This document shows positions 42,756 to 51,176 of a stretch of 64,000 nucleotides of DNA, one piece after another; within the stretch, counting starts at the first letter, position 1; every line of letters starts with the position of its first letter. The notes under the pieces were generated by a model that was not told the DNA's origin, did no database searches, and worked only from the letters and a program-made list of their open reading frames with translations. The stretch is from RI-153 sp963752935 (GTDB lineage Bacteria > Chloroflexota > Anaerolineae > Caldilineales > Caldilineaceae), in contig CAVWAL010000009.1 in the NCBI GenBank assembly GCA_963752935.1, positions 496,001 through 560,000 on the forward strand. The letters run 5' to 3'. The position numbers and the translations under genes are program-made.

Positions 42756-43634
42756 TCACCCCTGTGCAACCCGCACCTCGACATTTCCGTCATGGATGCG
42801 CGCCTCATAGTTAGCGACCGCATAGGTGCTCGGTCCGTGGATGACACGCCCATCTTCGAGATTGAAAACGGAATCATGCCAGGGACACTGCACACACCCA
42901 TCATAAAACTTGCCGTTCTCCAGAGGGGCGCCTGCATGAGGACAGACCGCCCCAATCGCCTGCACCTGCCGGCCTCGACGGTAGAGCAAAACGGGGTTGC
43001 CCTCCACCTGGACACGCTGTGGCGTGGCTTCTTCCAATCCCTCGGCCGCCATCGCAGCCCTCCATGATGCCGGTTCCTCGGCAGGGTCAGCGTGATCGAC
43101 GCCAACCTTCTTGCCGTACACCAGATGACCGCCTAAATACGCACCTATCAGCATCAGCAAAGACGCCGTCCCCGAGAGCGCGATGGCACTCTTGCGGCTG
43201 CCCCGTTTGCGCGCCATCGCCGAGAGGAGTTGAAGGATAAAGCCAATATTGTTGATCGTAGCGTGGACCAGACCGGCCCGCGTGGCAGGGTGGGGAATGG
43301 TCGAATAATCTGCCAGGCCGCTCATCATGGTAGGGACGGCGGCCACATTGCCCATGCTGATCAGCCTGTCGGCGGCTTGCTCACTCTGCGGCGAGCGTTT
43401 GATCAGCGAGATCACATCGAAGACCGTGCCAAAGGTCCATGCCCCGATCACCGTTTCGATCAACACCGGGTGCAGCGGATGCCCCAACCAGGTGCCGTGG
43501 AGCAGATCCACTACAGATCGCACCCGCCCGCCGCCTTGTAATACAGCCCCATGCACGGTGTGAGCGATCTTGTCCCCCACTTTGTCTAGCAGTGGAACAC
43601 GATTGAGCCACTCATCAACTTGTCTGTTCAGCAT
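42756..43634 (-). CDS. DUF2231 membrane domain fused to a Rieske [2Fe-2S] domain
   Basis: A 292-residue redox protein. The N-terminal 190 residues have about four hydrophobic segments of the DUF2231 type, starting after LHGTWLGHPLHPVLIETVIG. The C-terminal Rieske domain has Cys231-x-His233 (CPHAGAPL) and Cys250-x2-His253 (CPWHDS), the full ligand set. Electron partners are unknown. The ATG at 43634 has GAAGGAG upstream and lies inside the end of the DsbA-like gene (20-nt overlap), so coupled translation is likely. The longer open frame to 43754 is a shadow. Confidence 0.85.
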   Translation of the reverse strand: MLNRQVDEWLNRVPLLDKVGDKIAHTVHGAVLQGGGRVRSVVDLLHGTWLGHPLHPVLIETVIGAWTFGTVFDVISLIKRSPQSEQAADRLISMGNVAAVPTMMSGLADYSTIPHPATRAGLVHATINNIGFILQLLSAMARKRGSRKSAIALSGTASLLMLIGAYLGGHLVYGKKVGVDHADPAEEPASWRAAMAAEGLEEATPQRVQVEGNPVLLYRRGRQVQAIGAVCPHAGAPLENGKFYDGCVQCPWHDSVFNLEDGRVIHGPSTYAVANYEARIHDGNVEVRVAQG

Positions 43635-44670
43635 GGGTTTCTCCTTCTTGTGACGTAGCACGCCACAGGGCCTGCCGTGCATTGGGAATGTCGATCCGCT
43701 CGACCTCTCCGCCGGCCTGAGCATCGGCCAGTTTGCGTTCGGCCGTCTGCACATCGCCGTCAGTTATCTCGGCCACTTCGCGCGTGGTGAGCCGGCCCCA
43801 ATGCTTCACGTAGGCAACGGGATCGTCAATCGGCCGTTGTGGGTGTGCATCGGGAGCCAGGGCATGTACCGCATCCAACAGCACAGAATAGGGGCGATAG
43901 CCGACGATCAGAATGGCCCTGTCGTTGACGCCACGTAGAATCAAAGATGGGAACCGTCCGATTTCTCGCCAGCGCACATCTTTGAGATCTTCACGGAAGG
44001 CGTGGTTCGTCGAGTCATCATTGAGATCGGCGTGAAAGCGTTCGGCGTCGAGCAAGGGCACTTCTTCTGCCACGGAGCGCAACACTTCCCAACGGGCGAT
44101 GTTGCGCCCGTGGATCATCACTGCCTCGCGCAGGCGTCGCAGGTAGACTTCGCCGGCATCGCTGCCCTGGCGCTCGGCCGCCTTCACCGCCAGGCAAGCA
44201 GGGTACGAGGAGGCCGGGGGATCGGTAAACCAAATGTGTTCATTCAGGGGCATCCCCGATAGGGTGCGCACCTGGTACCACTGCGGCCCCATTTGCACCG
44301 GCCGGCTGACATCGTTGAGGGGGTCGCTGTACTGCTGCCAATCCGCGATCATGCCGCTCATGCAGTAGGTCCACGCTATCTGCGTGCCCAGTTCATAGCG
44401 CAAGCGCCGCCACTGCGGCTCGAACGCCCAGCTCCAAGAGCAGAGCGGATCGGTGTAATAGGTGATATGCACCAATGGTTGGGCGGAAGCTGCCGGATCG
44501 ACGGAAAGTTCCGGTTTGGTGGCTACGGGGGAAGACCTGCCGTCTTCCCCCGCTTCTACATGAGACAAAGTCTGTGCTGTGGGCAAGCTGTTACTTGGCG
44601 CCACGGTCTTTGATTCCCTTTGGGCTTTGCAGGTCGGCCGGATAGGTGTTCCATTGGTTGCCTGCGCCAT
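43615..44670 (-). CDS. DsbA/FrnE-like thioredoxin-fold protein lacking the second Cys
   Basis: The thioredoxin-like domain begins at about residue 69 with ITYYTDPLCSWSWAFEPQWR. Relatives (FrnE, SpxH/YjbH) usually have CxWCW here; this one has CSWS, so a classical disulfide centre is missing. Residues 1-60 are low-complexity, and the DNA contains an 11-bp hairpin (44526-44552), so the true start may be later. GTG at 44604 or a codon near TTG-GTG-CAT before residue 69 are candidates. The open frame overlaps the end of the Mn-catalase gene by 80 nt. A role as an adapter or isomerase is inferred from the family. Confidence 0.75.
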   Translation of the reverse strand: MAQATNGTPIRPTCKAQRESKTVAPSNSLPTAQTLSHVEAGEDGRSSPVATKPELSVDPAASAQPLVHITYYTDPLCSWSWAFEPQWRRLRYELGTQIAWTYCMSGMIADWQQYSDPLNDVSRPVQMGPQWYQVRTLSGMPLNEHIWFTDPPASSYPACLAVKAAERQGSDAGEVYLRRLREAVMIHGRNIARWEVLRSVAEEVPLLDAERFHADLNDDSTNHAFREDLKDVRWREIGRFPSLILRGVNDRAILIVGYRPYSVLLDAVHALAPDAHPQRPIDDPVAYVKHWGRLTTREVAEITDGDVQTAERKLADAQAGGEVERIDIPNARQALWRATSQEGETHAEQTS

Positions 44671-45577
44671 TGCTGGGCATAGACGACTTCACCTGCTGGC
44701 TGCGCAGGTTGCTCAATTCCTTATTTTTCTTGTCAACCTCTGCCTGGGTCATCTTTGTGCCGTGTGGCTCATGCTCGTGCAAGCCCTGGGTGGCAATGAC
44801 GTGTTTGACAGGATCTTCAACGTACTCCCAGTGTTCACCCTGGGGCCACGGTCCTTGCCCTTCGTTCCACGGTCCGCGTGCGCTGACGCCGTTGGACAGG
44901 TTAAAGTAGGTGTGGCTAAAGCGGGGATCGGCTTGCAGCACACCGGGCGGGAAGTTCGGCTGGATCTGATCCAGCGCGGCCTGGAACATCTGGAAGTGAG
45001 AGACCTCGCGGGTCATCAGGAAACTCAAGCTCTCTTTGACCATTGGATCATCCGTAAACTGCATCAGATACTCATACACAATTTTGGCGCGCGATTCGGC
45101 GGCAATGTTCGAGCGTAGATCCACAGTCAGATCACCGTTGGCCGTGACATACGCACCCGACCACGGCACACCCTGGCTGTTGGTCAGCGAAGGCCCGCCA
45201 CCAGAGAGGACCAACGCCTGTGGATCCATCATCGCTTCGTGGATCAACTGCTCTTTCTCTTGCTTGCCGTGCAGCAGGCGCATGATCTCTTCACCTTCTG
45301 CAGCATCCTTGAGCGCGCCGTTGATGCCGTCCAACAACATGGTAATGGTGGCACCTACAATCTCCAGATGGCTGAACTCCTCAGTGGCAATGTCCATCAA
45401 CATATCATACGTTTCGGGATACGGCTGGCGAGCGGCGAACGACTGGACAAAGTACTGCATGGCTGCCTTGAGTTCGCCATTGGCGCCGCCAAACTGCTCC
45501 AACAACAGGCGCGCGAAACGTGGATCAGGTTTGCTGACCCGAGCGTTGAACTGCAACTCTTTGACATGGTAAAACAT
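44591..45577 (-). CDS. manganese catalase
   Basis: Breaks down hydrogen peroxide with a dimanganese site. The four-helix bundle ligands can be seen: Glu35 (GANGELKAAM), Glu67 and His70 (ATEEFSHLEI), a Glu in AAESRAKIVYE and a His in TREVSHFQMF. It is 328 residues and begins MFYHVKELQFNARVSKPDPR. The open frame to 45643 is longer, but the ATG at 45577 preceded by GGAG is preferred. The Pro/Gly-rich tail is typical. It sits first in a minus-strand set with the DsbA-like and Rieske genes. Confidence 0.9.
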   Translation of the reverse strand: MFYHVKELQFNARVSKPDPRFARLLLEQFGGANGELKAAMQYFVQSFAARQPYPETYDMLMDIATEEFSHLEIVGATITMLLDGINGALKDAAEGEEIMRLLHGKQEKEQLIHEAMMDPQALVLSGGGPSLTNSQGVPWSGAYVTANGDLTVDLRSNIAAESRAKIVYEYLMQFTDDPMVKESLSFLMTREVSHFQMFQAALDQIQPNFPPGVLQADPRFSHTYFNLSNGVSARGPWNEGQGPWPQGEHWEYVEDPVKHVIATQGLHEHEPHGTKMTQAEVDKKNKELSNLRSQQVKSSMPSNGAGNQWNTYPADLQSPKGIKDRGAK

Positions 45578-45654
45578 CGGGGGCTCCTTGGTTCTTTTAC
45601 CAATCAAGCAGATAGTAGACAGCCGATTGGCAAAGCTGTGCAAATAACCTGCCT

Positions 45655-45678
45655 ATACTCCAATACTAGAGTATCAGG
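45655..45678 (-). promoter_or_regulatory. candidate operator upstream of Mn-catalase
   Basis: A perfect inverted repeat ATACTC-N8-GAGTAT (45655-45674) with flanking CCT/AGG lies about 80 nt upstream of the catalase start. Symmetry suggests a dimeric repressor site. The regulator is not known. Confidence 0.4.
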
Positions 45679-45698
45679 CTTGGCCCATACCGATCATA

Positions 45699-45734
45699 AG
45701 GAAACACCCTACCAATTAGGGTAGGGTGTTTCCT
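45699..45734 (-). terminator. hairpin terminator after the TauE/SafE gene
   Basis: A 15-bp perfect stem (AGGAAACACCCTACC with GGTAGGGTGTTTCCT) with a 6-nt loop lies 85 nt beyond the permease stop and upstream of the catalase promoter region. The T-run on the minus strand is short but present. Confidence 0.65.
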
Positions 45735-45819
45735 TTGAGATATGTTCAATTCCGTCTACAGACGGCGGTCAAACACAGTGAGGTCGAAGCGCCAGGTGTC
45801 AGATGTAAGGAATCCGAGT

Positions 45820-46584
45820 TCAAACCCAACCCATCTTGTGTACATTGTCGGCCAGTAGGAAGACCGCCAGCACAATCACAAAGACGGCAAAACCTTTGCG
45901 CAGGTGTTCCGGGCGTGTCCGCTTGGCCAGGCGAGCGCCTGCCAGCGCACCGACCAGCCCGGCGCTGACAAAGAGCACCACCACTTGCATATCAATGGGC
46001 GGGCCACTCAGGTGACCCAGGAAGCCGGCCAGGCTGTTCATGGCGATGACGACCAGAGAGGTGCCCACGGCCTGACGGATGGGCAACCCGACGAGCATGA
46101 CCAGCGCCGGTACAATCAGAAAACCGCCGCCCACCCCCAAGAAACCGGTAAGTACGCCCACACCGAGGCCACTGGCAATCGTCACCGGCCAGCCGCGGCC
46201 GTCCAAATCATCTCTCGAAGGCTGCGGGCGCAGGACCATAAACAGCCCCACCACCAGCATCAATGTCGCAAAGAGCAACATCAACGTCGTGGGTGGCACC
46301 ATCTTCGACCATCCGGCGGCCAGGTAAGCCGATGCCATGCCGCTGCCCCCAAAGACCAATGCAATCTTCCAGTTCAATGTCCCCTGGGAACGGTGCATGA
46401 AGGCGCCCATCATGCTATTGGCGCCCACGATCATGAGCGACGCCGTAACAGCCGCCTGAGGCGTCTGACCGACGATATAGACCAGTGCCGGCACCGTCAG
46501 AATAGATCCGCCGCCGCCGAGCAGACCCAGCGATAGGCCGATGCTAAAACCAAGCAGGATATCGATAACAATTTGTTCAATCAC
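45820..46584 (-). CDS. TauE/SafE (TSUP) family permease
   Basis: A 254-residue integral membrane protein with about eight helices and the internal repeat typical of sulfite/sulfonate exporters: GFSIGLSLGLLGGGGSILTV near the N-terminus and GVLTGFLGVGGGFLIVPALV near the middle. It starts with GTG at 46584. Its position next to a persulfide dioxygenase and rhodaneses suggests export of sulfite or thiosulfate made by those enzymes (inference). Confidence 0.85.
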   Translation of the reverse strand: MIEQIVIDILLGFSIGLSLGLLGGGGSILTVPALVYIVGQTPQAAVTASLMIVGANSMMGAFMHRSQGTLNWKIALVFGGSGMASAYLAAGWSKMVPPTTLMLLFATLMLVVGLFMVLRPQPSRDDLDGRGWPVTIASGLGVGVLTGFLGVGGGFLIVPALVMLVGLPIRQAVGTSLVVIAMNSLAGFLGHLSGPPIDMQVVVLFVSAGLVGALAGARLAKRTRPEHLRKGFAVFVIVLAVFLLADNVHKMGWV

Positions 46585-46638
46585 AACCGGCCGCCTTTAA
46601 CGATAACGATTGGGGTTTGCCAGATAAAAGTACTGAGA

Positions 46639-48066
46639 TCAGGCCAACGCTGCTTCTAGAAGGACGCCGCGTTCAGTGGGCAGGAACTTCGACCAGCATT
46701 CGGTGCCTTCATTCAACGCCATCACGTTGTCGAACCCAGCCCCCTGCAGCAGGCTGGCCGCAATCTGTGAACGGTAGCCGCTGGCGCAGTGGGTGACAAG
46801 GGTGACATCCCTGGGCAACGTGTCCATCAAGTCGGGCAGGTAGCCCAATTGAATGTGGCGGGCGCCCACGATGTGCTCTTCGGCATACTCAGACTTGCCG
46901 CGCACATCGATGAACACAATATCCTCTTTGGGCAACCGTCTGGCCAATTCCTTAGCCGTGACAACCGGTAAGGCCTGCGTTCGATGGGCCAACACTTCGG
47001 GGCTGAAGTAACCGGGAACATAGTCGATGCCAATCGAGCGTAGATCGTTGAGAATGGCGCGCTCGGTGTCGATGTCGGGCAGCAACACGTAAACCGGTCG
47101 TTCGTAGTCCACCAACCAACCCATATACGTAACGAAGCTGTTGTTGTCGGCGGGCACATTGATGCTGCCGGGTACATGCGTTGAGGCAAATTGACCCCGA
47201 TTGCGCAGATCGAAGACCTGTCCACCATCCTCGATAACGGCATCGAGTGTGGCACGGTCAAAATTGACCGGTGTGGGCAGCCCGCTGGTCAGCACCGGCC
47301 CCAGCTTGTTGACCTTCTTCATCTGGGCAAAGTACTTGGGCGGTTCCGGCTGCCCGTCGAGCAGCCAGTCAACGAACTTGTCCTCTTCTTCAAACTGAAA
47401 CGCAGGGTTGAACAGCTTCTCGTAGCCCAGTGTCGTCGACGGAATCGCGCCTAGCGCCTTACCACAGGCGCTCCCCGCGCCATGACCGGGCCAAATTTGC
47501 AGATAATCGGGCAGCGCTTTGAACCGTTCTACGCTCTTGAATTGCTGGCGCGCCCCGGCTTCTTTGGTACCTTTATAGCCGGCCGCTTCTTCGAGCAGAT
47601 CGGGGCGGCCTACATCGCCTACAAAAAGAAAGTCGCCGGTGAAGACACCCATGGGTTTGTCTGCGCTCGCAGTGTCCGTGATCATGAATGAGATGTGTTC
47701 AGGGGTGTGACCTGACGTGTGCAACACCTCCACTTTGATGTTGCCCACCTTCCAGCTATCTCCGTCGCGTACAAGGAGCACATTGGCGTCGTCGGCATAA
47801 CGATACTTCCAGTCGGCGTCGCCCATATCGCTCAGATAAACGGTGGCGCCGGTGGCGGCCGCCAGTTCACGGCTGCCGCTGACAAAATCAGCGTGAATAT
47901 GGGTCTCGGTAACATGCGTGATGCGTAGTCCCTCTTTTTCGGCTTCACGCAGGTAGGGAATGACGTTGCGCGCTGGGTCGACGACCAGGGCCTCGCCAGT
48001 GGCGACACAACCGACCAAATAGCTTGCCTGGGCTAGTTTCGCATCATAAAAATATCGCAGTAGCAT
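46639..48066 (-). CDS. persulfide dioxygenase-rhodanese fusion
   Basis: A three-domain enzyme (475 residues). The N-terminal metallo-beta-lactamase domain has the ETHE1/CstB-type metal motif THIHAD with His56, His58 and Asp60, and would oxidise persulfide sulfur to sulfite with oxygen. The middle rhodanese domain (FDLRNRGQFASTHVPGSINV) has no active Cys. The C-terminal rhodanese has its catalytic loop VTHCASGYRS with Cys427. GGAGA precedes the ATG. It is downstream of a small rhodanese and upstream of a TSUP permease, so the three likely form a sulfide-detoxification operon. Confidence 0.88.
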   Translation of the reverse strand: MLLRYFYDAKLAQASYLVGCVATGEALVVDPARNVIPYLREAEKEGLRITHVTETHIHADFVSGSRELAAATGATVYLSDMGDADWKYRYADDANVLLVRDGDSWKVGNIKVEVLHTSGHTPEHISFMITDTASADKPMGVFTGDFLFVGDVGRPDLLEEAAGYKGTKEAGARQQFKSVERFKALPDYLQIWPGHGAGSACGKALGAIPSTTLGYEKLFNPAFQFEEEDKFVDWLLDGQPEPPKYFAQMKKVNKLGPVLTSGLPTPVNFDRATLDAVIEDGGQVFDLRNRGQFASTHVPGSINVPADNNSFVTYMGWLVDYERPVYVLLPDIDTERAILNDLRSIGIDYVPGYFSPEVLAHRTQALPVVTAKELARRLPKEDIVFIDVRGKSEYAEEHIVGARHIQLGYLPDLMDTLPRDVTLVTHCASGYRSQIAASLLQGAGFDNVMALNEGTECWSKFLPTERGVLLEAALA

Positions 48067-48096
48067 TGTCTATCTCCTTGTATCGAATCAGGTACT

Positions 48097-48450
48097 TTAG
48101 CGTTTGATGGGGAGCCCCTGGCGCGCCCACTCGATGATCCCACCCAGATCGTAGACATCGGTGTAGCCGGCCTGTAAGAGCTGATTGGCGGCAAATGCGC
48201 TGCGATTGCCACTACGACAGTAGACAATCACCGGTTTGTCCTTTGGAATGCGGTTGATCTTTTGCTGTAACTCTTGCAAACTAATGTTGATAGCGCCAGC
48301 AATATAGCCGTCACTAAATTCGGCTGCGGTACGCACGTCTACCAGCGTGTGGGGCGTGGCGTCTTCTAGGTAGCGAGTCTTGTAGTCGGCGGGCGAAAGC
48401 AGTTGGTGGCCGGCAGCCGACCCACCGAATAGTCGATTTAGAAAGCTCAT
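48097..48450 (-). CDS. single-domain rhodanese
   Basis: A 117-residue sulfurtransferase, first gene of the sulfur operon. The active-site loop YCRSGNRS contains Cys78, and the domain starts after a short N-terminus (MSFLNRLFGG). The open frame to 48534 is longer, but the ATG at 48450 has AAGGAG ten bases upstream. It probably hands sulfane sulfur to the persulfide dioxygenase encoded 30 nt downstream. Confidence 0.87.
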   Translation of the reverse strand: MSFLNRLFGGSAAGHQLLSPADYKTRYLEDATPHTLVDVRTAAEFSDGYIAGAINISLQELQQKINRIPKDKPVIVYCRSGNRSAFAANQLLQAGYTDVYDLGGIIEWARQGLPIKR

Positions 48451-48562
48451 ACGCAATGACTCCTTTTGTGCGCATCTGAAGAGGCGCAGTAAAATTATGG
48501 GCATCAAGCTGTAACTGCCCCCACTGTACAGCACAAACTCCCGGCCGAGCGCCCCCCAACTG

Positions 48563-48590
48563 CTTATGATTGGTATAAGCCTGAACTTAT
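48563..48590. promoter_or_regulatory. candidate LysR operator in the divergent region
   Basis: A phased set of half-sites, CTTAT-N7-ATAAG-N6-CTTAT, lies directly in front of the lysR-type start and about 115 nt upstream of the rhodanese start. The ATAAG-N6-CTTAT part fits the T-N11-A palindrome bound by LysR-type regulators. Binding by the adjacent regulator is inferred. Confidence 0.5.
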
Positions 48591-49506
48591 GTTAAACCTC
48601 TACAAGCTCGAAATCTTTGCCACCGTGGTTGAATCAGGCAGTTTCAGCGCCGCCGCCGAGCGTCTGCTCATGACGCAACCCGCCGTTAGCCAACACATTC
48701 AGGATCTGGAAGCCAGCCTAGGTGCCCGGCTATTTACGCGGGGGCGGCGTGGCGTGCGCCTGACACCCGCCGGTGACACGCTGCACGACTACACGCGCTC
48801 CATCCTGCGCTTGGTGGCGGAAGCCGAAAACGCCGTCACCGATGTCACCCAGCTCGCCGACGGACAGGTCTCTGTAGCCGCCACCCCCGGTATCAGCGTC
48901 TATCGGCTGCCCGATTGGGTGCAGGCGTTTCGCATGCGCTACCCCAACCTGACAGTGTCGGTGCAGACCAGCATTACCCCTCAGATTGTGGCGGACCTGC
49001 GCGAGGGCAAGATTGACTTGGGCCTGATCGAAGGGGAGTTGGATGATGTAGAGTTGTCGCAGCTTGGCGTGCTCGAATTGGAAGTCCACGAGCAATGGGT
49101 GATCGTGGGCCGCAAACACCCGTGGTGGAAGTTGGATACGCTGACGTGCGCAGATCTGAACGGACAGACCTTTGTGATGCGCCAGCCTAACAGCCAGACG
49201 CGCATCTGGTTGGACGCGCGTCTGGCCGCTTCCAAGATTCAGGTGCAGGTAGCGGCTGAATTTGACAACGTCGAATCGATCAAACGTGCAGTGGCCAAAG
49301 ACATGGGCATCACCATCCTGCCCGACTACGCCGTAAACAGTGAACTGGAGCTCGGGCTACTCCACGCCCTGCGCATCGAAGGCACCCCCATGCAGCGCAC
49401 GCTCAAACTTGTGTGGAACGAGGATGTCTTCTTTTCGCCCGTGACACGCACATTTCTCCGTTTTTTGGGCCAATACCTGCCGTCGTTGGCGCAGATGCAC
49501 CTATAA
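48589..49506 (+). CDS. LysR-type transcriptional regulator
   Basis: A 305-residue regulator with the N-terminal winged HTH (LYKLEIFATVVESGSFSAAA, then TQPAVSQHIQDLEASLGARL) and a periplasmic-binding-like effector domain. It is divergent from the rhodanese-persulfide dioxygenase operon and probably controls it and its own gene; the effector may be a sulfur compound (inference). The start ATG overlaps the candidate operator, so the transcript leader must be very short. Confidence 0.9.
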   Translation: MLNLYKLEIFATVVESGSFSAAAERLLMTQPAVSQHIQDLEASLGARLFTRGRRGVRLTPAGDTLHDYTRSILRLVAEAENAVTDVTQLADGQVSVAATPGISVYRLPDWVQAFRMRYPNLTVSVQTSITPQIVADLREGKIDLGLIEGELDDVELSQLGVLELEVHEQWVIVGRKHPWWKLDTLTCADLNGQTFVMRQPNSQTRIWLDARLAASKIQVQVAAEFDNVESIKRAVAKDMGITILPDYAVNSELELGLLHALRIEGTPMQRTLKLVWNEDVFFSPVTRTFLRFLGQYLPSLAQMHL

Positions 49507-49979
49507 AGAGATGCGCCAATTTCTCTTTGCCGCGTTGTCGATTCTGGGCCGGCATGATAGAATTGCTGCGATATTAGGCAGGGATTCGGTGCGCGTATCA
49601 GGTGGGGCGCGTCCTGTGAACAGCCTGATAGTGCGGATTTTTCGCGTAAGCCTTTCGTGGCCGCTACGCTTGCAGAATGAAGTGACTCGTCTTACGCAGT
49701 TGACGGGCGTCGGGCCGGGCCAGGATGTGTTGATAGTTCACAGGTCTCCTTTGGTGGTCGCCAATATTCAGGGTGAGTCGCCGGGAGGCGGCACTGTGAA
49801 TGTCAACAGAACCTGGATAGCACGTACTCCCTGCCAGAGTGTGACCGAGCCAACTGCATTACACGAGTTAATGAGAGTTTCATTGAATGAAGAACTGATT
49901 GATGGTGCACACGGGTGCGCAGCAACAGGGACGATCAAACAATAAGTCGTTTCAGTGAACGACCAGGAAGGAATCTGCC
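49507..49979 (+). other. 473-nt leader/promoter region of the dehydrogenase operon
   Basis: A 144-codon open frame at 49511-49945 has no coding character recognisable to me and no ribosome site, so it is not called. A promoter-like pair, TTGTCG (49535-49540), 17 nt, TAGAAT (49558-49563), points to the E1 alpha gene and would leave a leader of about 410 nt. No known riboswitch was recognised. Confidence 0.4.
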
Positions 49980-50999
49980 ATGCCAAAATCTTCGAATTCA
50001 GAAGTACTGGCAAAGGAAGCTTCTACCCAACTCGAGGTAGAAAAGCTTCCTAATGATCAGTTGCAAGAGATGTACCGGACGATGTTCTTAATCCGGCGAG
50101 TCGAGGAGTTGCTGTTGCAGGCTGCCGAAGAAGGCAAGATCGGCGGTGCCATGCATACTGCTATCGGTCACGAAGCCAACGCCGTAGGCACTGCGGCGGC
50201 CCTGCACAAAGGTGACTATGTTACCTGTACCTATCGCGGCCATCACCACGGTCTGGCCTGGGGCATGGATCCCAAGCGCGCCGTCGCCGAAGTTCTAGGG
50301 CGCTCCGATGGGTTCGCCAAGGGCAAAGGCGGCTCGATGCATTTCGTTTCGCCCGAACACGGCATGATGGGCGCCAACGGCATCGTCGGCGCACAGGTGC
50401 CCCACGCCGCCGGTTTGGCCCTCGCTTCGTGGATCCGGGGGGAAGAGCATGTGGCCATCACCTTCTTTGGGGATGGCGCCAACTACCAGGGCGTCCTCCA
50501 CGAAACGTTCAACATGGCGCAAAAGTGGAAACTCCCGGTCATCTTCTACTGCGAGAACAATCGCTACTCTGAGATGACGCCGATTGGCCGCACCTCGTCG
50601 GTGGAGGAGCTCTACATGTTCGCCCGCGCCTACGGCATGGAAAGCGTGCAGATCGACGGCAACGATGTCGAAGTTGTCTATACTGCCGTCAAACAGGCAG
50701 CGGAACGTGCACGCGGCGGGGAAGGCCCCACCTACATTGAAGGGCTAACCTATCGCCTGGCCGGTCATATGGCAGGGGATCTGGAAACCTATCGCACGAA
50801 AGATGAAATCGACTACCATCGTCAGCACGAGCCGTTGGTCGTCCTGCGCAACAAGCTGCTCGAGCGCGACGTGGATGAAGCCACAGTCAAGCAGATCGAA
50901 GAGGAAAGCGAGCAGGCTGCGGCTGATGCCATGGAGTTTGCCGAAAACAGTCCGTGGCCCGATATCGCCGAGGCGTACACCGACGTATACAAACAGTAA
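49980..50999 (+). CDS. 2-oxoacid dehydrogenase E1 component, alpha subunit
   Basis: The TPP-dependent decarboxylase subunit of a pyruvate- or acetoin-type dehydrogenase. The TPP motif runs GDGANYQGVLHETFNMAQKW and ends at the CENN asparagine pair. HTAIGHEANAVGTAAAL and TYRGHHHGLAWGMDPKRAVA match the family, with SMHFVSPEHGMMGANGIVGA forming the active-site loop. It is 339 residues. AGGAAGGA precedes the ATG. It is the first gene of an E1a-E1b-E2 operon. The substrate cannot be decided from sequence. Confidence 0.92.
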   Translation: MPKSSNSEVLAKEASTQLEVEKLPNDQLQEMYRTMFLIRRVEELLLQAAEEGKIGGAMHTAIGHEANAVGTAAALHKGDYVTCTYRGHHHGLAWGMDPKRAVAEVLGRSDGFAKGKGGSMHFVSPEHGMMGANGIVGAQVPHAAGLALASWIRGEEHVAITFFGDGANYQGVLHETFNMAQKWKLPVIFYCENNRYSEMTPIGRTSSVEELYMFARAYGMESVQIDGNDVEVVYTAVKQAAERARGGEGPTYIEGLTYRLAGHMAGDLETYRTKDEIDYHRQHEPLVVLRNKLLERDVDEATVKQIEEESEQAAADAMEFAENSPWPDIAEAYTDVYKQ

Positions 51000-51134
51000 A
51001 TCCCGGCGGAAGTGGGCCGGCACTCTCTACCAGTGGTACAGACGCCGGCTTTCTGCCGTGGTATTTACGCAACAGTGTAACAGGGAATGCATGCGGAGTG
51101 CGTCTCCATCCGGAACTGACGCCGATACAGGCGT

Positions 51135-51158
51135 TACGCATTACGTAGTACGCATTAC
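51135..51158 (+). repeat. tandem TACGCATTAC repeat before the E1 beta gene
   Basis: Two copies of TACGCATTAC are separated by GTAG, giving the near-palindromic centre TACGTA. This lies in the 177-nt gap between E1 alpha and E1 beta. It looks like a small intergenic repeat; no function is evident. Confidence 0.5.
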
Positions 51159-51176
51159 CCCTCATGGAGAGAAGCG

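Noticed and set aside
49511..49945. 144-codon open frame before the dehydrogenase operon
   Set aside because: No ribosome site, no domain and a promoter-like pair inside it; more likely leader sequence.
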